Source: Ceratopteris richardii (lineage: Eukaryota > Streptophyta > Polypodiopsida > Polypodiales > Pteridaceae). Taken from it: a stretch of DNA of 64,000 nucleotides. Both the position numbers and the translations under genes were made by a program. The notes beneath the pieces are model-generated. The model was given only the letters and a program-made list of their open reading frames with translations. It had not been told where the DNA came from and searched no databases. Positions 46,440 to 56,800 of this stretch are shown here, piece by piece (position 1 is the stretch's first letter; every line of letters begins with the position of its first letter). The stretch lies in the NCBI GenBank assembly GCA_020310875.1, contig CM035407.1, positions 64,812,158 to 64,876,157 on the forward strand. Reading direction: 5' to 3'.

Positions 46440-46848
46440 TGTTGAAGACATGATTACTCCTACTTCATCTACATTTGTATCCGCATGAGTGCATCTCCAT
46501 TTTGTATCCAGGAGGCACTCCATTTGTAGTCTATTTCCATTTTATTTCCTTTGTATTTGGGTACCTTGCCATGTGCTTCTACCAGTTGTATTCATTCTCC
46601 TTTCAGGAGACTTATCCCACATATGATGTACTTTTGAGAGCCCCTCCCAAATCTATATAAGGAGGGCCTCTCCCCTCATTTGTTCTTGGTTAGAAGCTTG
46701 AGGAGCCTACTCCATGCTCTTGGCAAGCTCATTTCTAATCCACATGAGTTTACCCATTTCATGGTCTACTCATTTTGTGTGTCACACATTCTTCGTTTCG
46801 TGAGAATACTTTATTTTTCATTTTGCTTCCGCATGTGTACTCTCTACA
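46440..46848 (+). repeat. copia-type LTR (element Z)
   Basis: It starts TGTTGAAGAC and ends TCTCTACA, 409 bp. A TATATAAGGAGGG TATA-like box lies near 46653. The primer site follows directly. No second copy is seen in the window. It could be the 5' LTR of copia 5 (gag at 49234), but the 2.4-kb distance makes this uncertain. Confidence 0.65.
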
Positions 46849-46860
46849 TGGTATTAGAGC
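46849..46860 (+). other. Primer binding site (initiator Met-tRNA type)
   Basis: TGGTATTAGAGC, one base different from the standard copia site TGGTATCAGAGC, directly after the LTR end. Confidence 0.7.
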
Positions 46861-49233
46861 GCTAGGTGGAGGTCTCGGTGGTGTGTTTTGGTGGTCATTT
46901 CGGTGGTGGTGGTCCTTGAGCTTGGTGGTGTTGCTCTTTGGAGGAGCATTTTTCCATCATCTTATTCTTTGGGGTTTCATTTCGCCCATTTTCCCACCCT
47001 CCCACCCACTTTCATCCTTGTTATGAACACCCTTTAACCCCTTTTTTCCCTCCCACCCACCCTCTGTTGTAGCGACATTTGCTGGTTTATTTCATTATTT
47101 CGTTCATGATTGTGGATTTTATATATCCTTCTTTTCATTTCGCACGAACATTGTGTTGGTAAAGCATCCCTATGGTTAACGTGGGAATAACCACCTAGTT
47201 GAGTTTCTCAAGTTTTTGTAACATCTTTTGAGATATTACAATTGTATTCTGCTATGAGAGATCACATATGTTTTCTGTCTTATTCTCTGTGTAATCACCT
47301 CGATACCACTACTTTATGATATTGAATGCTTGAACAAGCGGATCTTTCGCATTCAGGACATCTCCTGTTTTGGAAGACGTGCGTCACACTTGATGATTTT
47401 GAAGGATGGAGATGCCATAGTTGAGGCGTTGACACAAACAACGCAAGACTCTTGTTTCTGCAACCGCAGCAACCAACTCGGAGCAACAAGCATAGTATCT
47501 TTTAGAGCAAAGGTGGAGTGCGACTAGCATACACCATTGTTGGCTTCGATTTCGATTTCTGGCTGCTCCAAAATCAGTTGGAGAAGCTAGCAGAGAAGAG
47601 CGCTTCTCCTGACATCGACTCCCGACAGACCTACTGTTTGCGGGCCTCTCTCTCGGACTTGGTACTACACCTTAACCTCTCCAGCAGCCGCCTCCACACC
47701 ACGCCTCTGTACGTTCGACAAGGCAACACACTCAAGTGACTCAAACAGATGACCATCTCCGTTGCACATGAACACCAGATGCACTTTGCCATCGCCGGTC
47801 TGCTCCAACTAGCCTGTCAGGCGGCCATTCACTTAGGAGCCCAAACTCATCCTTGAGCCTATCTCTCAACAGCGAAAGTCTCGGACCTGCTTCCATCTCT
47901 CATCAACCGAGAGAGAAAGAGAACCAGTTCTGTGCTATTGTGCCACCTCTGTGTTACACAGAGAGAGAAAGAGAAACAGTGAGAGAGAGAGAGAGAGAAA
48001 CAGTGAGAGAGAGAGAGCAAGACAGAGAGAGAAAGAAAGCAAATCCGTTTTCTCCATTGAGCGTCAGAGAAAATGGGGCAACCAATTTGATCTGTTGCAC
48101 CTTGTCTATTCACATAGCACAGCGCGAGAGGTAGAGCAAAAAAAGATTTTCTGCATATCTGTGTGCTAAACACACGCAGAACGTCGCACGTGTTTTATCA
48201 CAGAATCAGATTGTTTGTATGCTAAATGCAATTGTCCCACAATTCGTCGCTTGTGCATCCATCTTCTGTTGGATTGATGCCAAGTTGAGTAGCAAACGGA
48301 ACCGTTCACAAGAGGTCCGAGGATTTTGGCGCCATTTCAGGAACTGTGCACGCCAAATTTCTCCAGAGCGCACCAATAGCATCATTTTTTTTGAATTCAA
48401 TGTGACACCATCGCTGCCGTCATTCCAGCTTATCAATTTTTTTGTTTAATGCTCCTTGGATTTCCAAGTCATTATTAATCACGTGATGCCTCTGGGGCCA
48501 TGATATTTGTTGGGGGATGAATCTCACTGGTGTGGATTGGCATGTTCTGAGATAATAGTACACATGACTTCATGCATTATTCCCCTGAATTTATGCGCAG
48601 CTCGAAAATGGTTCCCACATCCATTTTGAGTAAACAATTCATGGCCTCGCAGATCTAGTCTCGTTGTATATGTCATCTTGAGTGTCTGCATACGCATATG
48701 CTTAGAATATATTTTAACACAAAGTCCACACAGAATTAAGGCATATATGCACCCACACCATTCTATCTCTATCGGCTTAATGCAAGCTTTCTTCTTAATC
48801 GAAAACTCACCCTTGGCATTATTTCTCCCCTCGAGGGTCATTTGTAATTCTTCTTATTTGTATTAGCACTCTACTACTCAAAGGGTTTGAGGGTCACTTT
48901 GGCACTAAGTGCCTGATTTTGTAACTCCAACATATAAGAAAAGGATCCATTTTGTATGCATTTTTGGGTTGGAGGTTAATCTAAGCCTCACCCACAAGCT
49001 CTCTCCAAGTTTCTAAGCCTACTCTAAGGCTCGTGTGATGTGCAACGGGCTACTCTAAGCCCTCCTCTTGCATCGACTTATCTTGGTGTTGTACAAGTGC
49101 AGGGCTACTCTAAGCCCCCCCCCTCCCCAAGAATTTTAAGTGTGGTGTCCAGTTGTTCATTTCAAGCTTTGCAATTATTTTGAAGCGGTGTCTTTGATAG
49201 TGTTTCTAAACACTTTATCCTCAAAGCTTTGTA
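46861..49233 (+). other. Unassigned DNA between LTR and copia 5 gag
   Basis: No conserved domain is recognised. A GA-rich microsatellite (about 47955-48035) is present. A second LTR-like region may begin with TGTTGGGGGATG near 48508, with ATATAAGAAAAGG (48933) as a possible TATA box. It could be the true 5' LTR of copia 5, but I could not find both ends. Confidence 0.35.
47955..48035 (+). repeat. GA-rich microsatellite
   Basis: Repeated GAGA runs are interrupted by AACAGT. It gives spurious open frames rich in R and E on one strand. Confidence 0.8.
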
Positions 49234-49401
49234 ATGACCAAAAGTGAAGGTAGCTCATTATCTATGGCTAACTTCTTACCCTCTTTCACCCCTATTTTTA
49301 TGCCTAAGGATGAACGCCTCAATAGACAAAATCACAATCTATGGAAAGATGTCATGTGCACATATCTCTACACGAATCTCCTTCATGAGGTAGTAGACGG
49401 G
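49234..49401 (+). pseudogene. copia 5 gag, 5' part
   Basis: The frame MTKSEGSSLSMANFLPSFTP to HEVVDG is the N-terminus of a copia gag (UBN2/DUF4219-like start with the N-LW-DVM pattern). It is cut at 49401 by the CACTA insertion. With the CACTA and one GGG removed, the frame runs on without a shift into 62343 and the gag continuation. Confidence 0.75.
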
Positions 49402-49431
49402 CACTACAAGGAATACGGGCGTGTAGCGACG
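49402..49431 (+). repeat. Left terminal inverted repeat of CACTA
   Basis: CACTACAAGGAATACGGGCG, then TGTAGCGACG. It pairs imperfectly with the last 30 bases of the element read in reverse. Confidence 0.88.
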
Positions 49432-49438
49432 GTTAACA

Positions 49439-49760
49439 CGATAGAATTTCGTCGCTATAAAATTGCAACTTGCGTCGGAATTACTGTCGAGCTCGGACCC
49501 TCGATTATACGACGCATAAAACGACGGTATTTGCGACGCTTCCGCCTAACGTCGCTTAAACGACGCTTGTCAAAGGCGTCGCTTAAGCGACGTTTTTTAC
49601 GTCGCATAAGCGACGGTGCACACTGTCGTATAAGCGACGGTGCAGACCGTCGTATACGCGACGCTAAGCAAATGTGCACACTGTCGTATAAGCGACGGTG
49701 CAGACCGTCGTATACGCGTCGCTTATACGACGACGCGTTGCATCGCTTATACAACGATCT
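49439..49760. repeat. Left subterminal palindromic repeats
   Basis: Several CG-rich palindromes occur, including the perfect 16-mer CGTCGCTTAAGCGACG (49577-49592) and near-perfect CGTCGCATAAGCGACG (49600-49615) and GTCGTATAAGCGAC types. By analogy with En/Spm these are likely binding sites for the element's TnpA-like protein. Confidence 0.8.
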
Positions 49761-49964
49761 ATTGACAGACAAAAATTAAAACGTTGGAGGCTCTGCAATC
49801 GGCATTTTCACGCATCCGATCGAAGAGCTCTCCAACGTTCGCAATTGCGCTACGCTTACGAGCTGAAGCAAGTATATGCAGAATTGTTGTTTTGCTTAAG
49901 CTCTCTGTTATTGTCTCCCTCTGTCTTTGTTTCTCTCTTTCTACATCTTTCTCTCTTTGAATTT

Positions 49965-50063
49965 TCTCTCTCTCTCTAGATCTCTCTCTCTAGATCTCTC
50001 TCTCTCTCTCTAGATCTCACTCTCTCTCTCTCTCTCTAGATCTCACTCTCTCTCTCTCTCTCT

Positions 50064-50112
<49 letters not shown>
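49965..50112 (+). repeat. CT microsatellite with TCTAGA interruptions
   Basis: Long TC runs are spaced by TAGATCTC. It lies in the presumed 5' untranslated region of the + strand gene, shortly before an acceptor-like TTATTGCAG (about 50121-50129). Confidence 0.9.
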
Positions 50113-50114
<2 letters not shown>

Positions 50115-50283
50115 CTCTCGTTATTGCAGGTTATTCAAGAAGCTAACCAAGCAAAAACTATGGGTCACAATTGTAAGTACAATTTCTATTATTTGTAGAT
50201 CATTTGAATTGTGTTATTTTCATTACATACCATACTCACACTTATTGATATGCACTCATACACTTATACATGATGAAGAAGCA

Positions 50284-50812
50284 CACACACATACATATAC
50301 CTACATATACACATATACATGCACATACACACACATACACATAGAGTTATACATATACACACACATACACAAGAACATGCACATATTGATACATACATAT
50401 ACACTTATACATGCACATGCATATACATACATATACGCACACATACACATGCACATATACACATATACATGCACATACACACACATACACATAGAGTTAT
50501 ACATATACACACACATACACAAGAACATGCACATATTGATACATACATATACACTTATACATGCACATGCATATACATACATATACGCACACATACACAT
50601 GCACATATACACATATACATGCACATACACACACATACACATAGAGTTATACATATACATGCATATACATATACACACATACACATGCACATGCACATAC
50701 TCATACACACATATACACTTATACATGCACATGCACATACATACATATACACACACATACACATGCACATACATACATATACACACACATACATATACAC
50801 TTAGGTACACAC
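50284..50812 (+). repeat. CA-rich minisatellite with 150-bp period
   Basis: CACATA/CATATACA motifs form a higher-order unit of exactly 150 bp: ATAGAGTTAT recurs at 50341, 50491 and 50641. It lies in intron 1 of the SET gene and just past the 3' end of the antisense TnpA gene. Its sequence is the reverse complement type of the TG minisatellite at 59226-61950. Confidence 0.9.
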
Positions 50813-51012
50813 ATATGAATGAATTATATAATTAAAGTATTAAAACACATGCTTAATATAAACAATAATAACAATCAATAGAACAAAACTCTTCATTACT
50901 TAATACCATACACACAATTCAAAACATGACTGAAATGAAAAATATATAGATAAATATATATATATATCTCAATGTAAATACATATAATCCAATGTCATAA
51001 TCAACTAAAATC

Positions 51013-53825
51013 CTAATCATCATCATCATCATCAGCAATATCATGATCATCCTGATCTTCCTCATCCTCATCCTCATGATCACCCTGTGACGATCGAGAT
51101 CGTCCCTCCTGTGTCTGTCTCTCCACCTCATCCATATTTGTCTCCCCATAATACTCCTGTATTACATATAACAAACATAAATCAATAAAATAATTAAAAC
51201 ATTCATAACAACAAAATAATTATATAAAATTTAAAAATACTCACAAAGGCATCAGGATGATCTTGTATATACTCGCTCAAACGCCGATATCCAAAATGTG
51301 TAGCATACTCGATCTCGTGTTTCGTAGGATATCGGCCATAATCCTTTCGCTGCAATGAAACAAATAAAAAACATTAGTTGCTTGCATTTTAACTAAAATA
51401 AAAAATATACTCACAATAACACATATACTTACAAATGTAGCTACAAAACCATTATGGCCCATTTGGCCTAAGTGCGATGTGTGGCCCGACTCCACTCTCT
51501 TCTTTGCAGCAGCCTATTTATTCAAGGAAAAAAATACATAAATTAAATTAAAAAATTACTACAATATCTAAAAATTATAAATATAAACTATTAATTTGTG
51601 TACCTTCTGCTGAGGAAATGACTCCTGAAGACGTAGCTGTCTACGAAAAAACTGCCACGACTCAGGTGGTATGTTACCTCGCCTCTTATTTTTTTCGACC
51701 ATACGATATCTCTTGTTAATTTAATCTCAAACAGAAAAAAAAGTCAGAATACATACACATATATACACACATATACACATACACCTACACATACACATAC
51801 CCACATACACATATACATGCAAACATATACGCATGCATATATGTATATATATACACATATACATACATATAACATAAACACCCATATACATATCCACATA
51901 TATACGTACACACACATGCATGCATATACACTCATTCATACAAAATACATGCATTTATCCCACAATAATATGTGTTGTGTATATGTGAATATGTGTGTAT
52001 GTATAAATGTGTATATGTGAATATGTGTGTATGTGTAAATATGTATATGTGAATTTTTTATTTATGTAGATAATCAAATTATTAATATCAAATACCATTA
52101 TTTGTAGATTCTGATCAATCAGATGGAACTCCACCACCGTCTCCTCATCGTGCAACGACTTTATACTGTAAGTTTATGAAATATTTAATTTTAACTATAT
52201 TTGATGGATACATAACTTATATTTTTTTTTTATGTTTCTTATAATGTGCAGATTCTGATCAATCAGAGGGTACTCCACCACCTCCTACCCATGCAACGAC
52301 TTCACATGTGTCCTCCGATAGGAATTATGATGAATTTTACTATCAAGAGCATATTATATGTTGGTGTAACTCTTGTTATGGCACGTATCGAAGACCACGA
52401 TTGGAATGTATTCAACATGAGGCAGAGTATGGTACTTTTGAGCATGCACCATCACCTAGTCAACGTGATAATGCTTGGGTATGTATTTTCTATATATATT
52501 AATGTCATTTTTTTATTTAAAAACCATGTATAAAATCAAATTATTATTGATATACAACAATACTTGCTCGATGATGATGATGATGATGATTTTTCTCATA
52601 ATGTTAATATACCTCGTACACGTCATGGACTTGCTGTTCATCAATTACAAGCAGAGGTTTCTAGAAATCCTCTACCTCCTGGTTTAGAGAATGAAACGGC
52701 TGGAGATTATCCATTGCCAGCTCGTGATCGTTCTTTAGTACAAACATATGATAGAAGAAGATATGGAGGATGGAATAGAGGACCACTTCCTTTAGATGGA
52801 GAGGTTTTCAACTTTTGGGGTAATCGCTATATGATTGCTCCATCCACTATTACTAATGCTGGTCGTGGTCTCTTTATTGTAGAGGATTTGTATGTGCCTC
52901 CGAACTCTGAAGTCACTCTTATGTCATTTTGTGGTCCTATATATGGATGGGGAGATTGACATCGACTTTCATGTCATGTTCAAAGCATGAGTACTTATGG
53001 AATATGCTTGAACGCAGCATCTCTTACTAGTAGAAGGATTTTACATGCAGAAAATGAAAGATTATATATTGATGGAAGACCTTACACACATGGAAATATA
53101 GCAGGTTTAATAAATAGTAGTCGAGGGTTACATAATAGTTCAAGGACTAATTGCACATTTGAGGAGCGTGAAAATAGTCATGAATCACCATACATGAGTA
53201 GAGATGTATCAAGATACATAGTTGTCAATGCTATTACTACATTACATGCTGGTGATGAACTATTAGTGAATTATGGATGGGGTAGACCTCCAAGAGCACC
53301 TTTTAGCTAGAGAGAATAAAAATTTTCTATCCATATTTAATAAGTTATATACTTAATTTTATATTTGAAGTTTAATTTTTATTCATTTATGAAATACTAA
53401 TGAGTTTTATTTATATGTGTAGATTCCAACGTATGATGTTGATGATATTCGTCCACAACATTCACAATTACCAATAAGACCTCATTTATCAGAAGCTTCC
53501 ATGAGGAGGCTACGCAAAACTAAGCATGTGCAATATGCAAAGTTGAAAGATCTATATTCAAAAGATGATAAAGTACAAGATTTGTGTGACAATGATGAAG
53601 ATGATGGCATGGCAGATTTTATTGAGGATTGGTATCAAAATGACAGTGAGAGCATGGATATTTTCTAAAAATGAGAAATATCTTCGAGAGGAATGTCTAA
53701 AGCATGTATATGAAGGAAGTCATTTGACACGACTAAATGCGAGCTTACTTATTCTCAACCTTCAAAATCGTTTTGGATGGAGTAATGTATCTATTTCGAC
53801 ACTATTAAGGTATAAATTTCAATTT

Positions 53826-53858
<33 letters not shown>

Positions 53859-56800
53859 GCATAAATATATATACATATATAAATACATGTAGGTTTTTAT
53901 TCTTACTTTAGATAAGGTTATAAGAACAAGAACTTGAATTGAATGGAAACTTTTTGTCCGCGCATCTTTTAAAACTATTAATGCATCTTTCCAAATATTC
54001 GCAATGGTGACATGGATGAGTCGCATGCACAGAGGTTACTCAAGAGACAGTAGTCCACTTTGTATCCTAAAGTTCAGATGCTCATCATTGACATGCAAGA
54101 GGTTTACTGCATACCCGAGAAATCCTGCTCTATCTTGACTAACCTTTGTGCATGCGATTCATCCATGTCACCATTATATGAACATATGTGTGAGTTGACA
54201 GGATACGATTGTTTTGCGTAAATATTTTTAAAGATGCATTAATAGTTTTAAAAGATGCGCGGACAAAAAGTATCTATTCAATTCAAGTTCTTGTTCTTAC
54301 CTTATCTAAAGTAAGAATAAAAACCTACATGTATATATGTATGTATATTTATTTACCTTTTTTAATATATCTTTTTTTGATTAACTTACAGGTTATTATC
54401 TGAAAAGTTTTTACCAAGTCAAAATATTCTTCCTACCTCACATGATGAAATGAAGAAGATAATCAACAATCTTGGTATAGAGTATCAATGTATACATGCA
54501 TGTCCTAACGATTGTATTTTATATAGAGGTGAATATGCAGACTCTTTGACATGTCCCAAATGTCAATCTCCTCGATATAAGGGTGAAGAAGGTAAAATCC
54601 CGAATAAGGTATTGAGACATTTTCCATTGGCTCCACGGATTAGACATATGTTTCAAAGCCCCGAATTATCAAAGCTTTTGACTTGGGGACATGATCACAA
54701 AAGTACTGATGGAATAATCAGAATTCCTCATGATAGTGTTTCTTTTCAGCATATTGATTCTACATGGCCTGAATTTGCACAAAATCCACAGAATCTAAAG
54801 TTAGGAGTTGCATTAGATGGGGTTAATCCATTCTCCATGAAATCCAGTAAATGGTCAACATGGCCAGTGGTAGTCATAAACTACAATCTTCCGCCATATC
54901 TTAGCATTAAAAAGGAGCATTTAATGCTTTCACTTTTAATCCCAGGCAAAAGACAAGTTAAAGATATGAATGTATATCTTGCTCCTCTCATTGACGATCT
55001 TCAAGAGTTATGGAGAGGTATTAATGTCATTGATATATCGAAAAGCATCAATGAAAGACATATTATGATTCGTGGTATTGTGGCTTGGACTATTCACGAT
55101 TTTCCTGGATATGGCGTTTGTTCAGGTATTGATGTAATTTTTTTATTCAATATGCATGTAAATAAATATGATTTAATCTAATTATATTTTTATCCTTTTC
55201 CATGATGCAAGAATATCTACTAAGGGTTATAAAGCTTGTCCATATTGTGGTGATTGGTTGAGATCAATCTATAGTAAGAATCTCAACAAAAATATTTATC
55301 TTCGACATCGACGATTCTTGCCTGATGATCATCCATTAAGATCTAAAAGAGAAGAGATACAATTTAATGGAAAGCTTGAAACAGGCCAATATCCAAAACC
55401 TATGACGCCTATGGATTGGTATAAAAAATGGACAGATGGACCTCTGATAGATCCAGAAGCAGAAATCTTCAGTGATGATTCAGATAATGAGTATGTGAAC
55501 AGAGGTAAAGGGAAATTGGCACTCGCAGAGAACATATCAATATGGTATTCTTTGGAGTATTGGAAAGAGTTAAAAGTATATCATCTTCTTGATCCTATGC
55601 ATATATTCAAAAATATTGGTTATTCACTATGGCAGCATCTTCTTGGACTAAAAGATACCACAACATCAAGGAATGATTTGAAAGATCAAAAATCCAAACC
55701 AAAGTTATGGCCAGTTTTTGATAGACATCGACAAGAAACGACTTATGCATCTGCTCCTTGGGTACTTACAACAAAAGAGATACAGACTATCAACAATAGA
55801 ATTCAATTGATCAAGACTCCGACAGGATATGGAGCATCGTTTCAAAACATGTTTACTATGGATGATAAGAGCTTATCTGGATTAAAGACCCATGACTGGC
55901 ATAACTTTTTGAAACATATTTTACCTTTGGTTATCGATGGATGTACAACGAAAGGAGTACGAGATGTGATCTATCATCTTGGATCACTTATAAGGTAATT
56001 ATGATACTTTCATATAATTTAATATGTATGAATATTGGATATCTTTTATTTTTTAATTAACTTCTTTACAATTGTTTTTATGATTTGTATAGGTGGATTA
56101 CATCCAAAGAGATCGATAAAAATTCGATCCCACAAAAAAAACGTGAATGCAAAGAGCTACTATGTTTGATGGAAAAGGAACTTCCTACTTCATTTTTTGA
56201 TATTCAAGTTCATTTACTAGTCCATCTTGTAGATGAGATAGAGATTGCCGGTGTTGTCAACACTCGATGGATGTTTTGGGTCGAGCGATTTATGGGAATA
56301 CTAAAAGGTTATGTGCGACAAAGAGCAAAACCAGAAGGATCCATGGCAAAGGGTTGGATGCTTGAAGAGTGCATGTATTACGTTAGTGAGTACCTTGAAA
56401 GAGTTCATGAAGAAGCTCCACGTGCATGGACCAACGAGTCTTCTTCAAAAATAACAGATGAGGTATTATCAGGTAAGGGGGTTCCATTCTTATTTACATT
56501 TCAAGAAAAAAATGATGTTTCTACTTTTGTAGCATATAATAGCGAATGCATGCAAGCATTCGTTAACAAGTACGAGGAACTTCAAAGTCTCCAAAGTAAA
56601 AGGCGAAAAAACAAAAGATCTAGACGTAATCTCGATAATAATGAGATTACAGATATACCTTCTTTCACGGATTGGCTATATAGTCGTTTGCAACGCGCCA
56701 ACGCAAATAATGAAGAAGTCTCAGATGAGCAAAGAGAGTTAATGTTAGGTTGTGAACAAAAGGTAATTTTATTAAAATATATATTTTATTTTTTTCATAT

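Larger units (their letters stand above)
50160..53310 (+). pseudogene. SET-domain gene within the CACTA element
   Basis: Exon 1 is ATG at 50160 to 50172 (MGHN plus one base, then GTAAGT). Exon 2 is 52108-52167, exon 3 is 52252-52478 and exon 4 is about 52558-53310. Exon phases 1 to 3 agree. Exon 3 ends in a Cys-rich stretch (CWCNSC ... LEC). Exon 4 carries a poly-Asp stretch and then a SET domain: NAGRGLFIVEDLYVPPNSEV, SFCGPIYG, IDGRPYTHGNIAGLINSSRG with TNC, and LHAGDELLVNYGW. This matches the SET pattern G-GLF, GN-FINHS-NC and GEEL-NYG. The NHSC core is replaced by NSSR. SET proteins methylate lysines, often on histones. Damage includes TGA at 52957-52959 in the SET domain and no AG acceptor before exon 4 (TACAA where TACAG is expected). 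It ends TAG at 53308-53310, so it is probably separate from the transposase. Confidence 0.72.

Noticed and set aside
47330-47740. Short + strand frames that might be a host gene exon
   Set aside because: No motif or continuation was found. They are short enough to be chance, in unassigned DNA next to a microsatellite.
50209-50835. Open frames rich in Thr, His, Ile and Tyr on both strands
   Set aside because: These are a translation of the CACATA minisatellite with its 150-bp period; not a gene.
52957-53423. One continuous SET-transposase fusion protein
   Set aside because: The SET frame ends in TAG at 53308, and no in-frame donor connects it to the acceptor at 53422. A fusion cannot be excluded, but two genes fit better.
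53885-54403. Similar small proteins on both strands (KDALIVLKDARTKS-type) as conserved genes
   Set aside because: They are the two arms of one inverted repeat translated in opposite directions.
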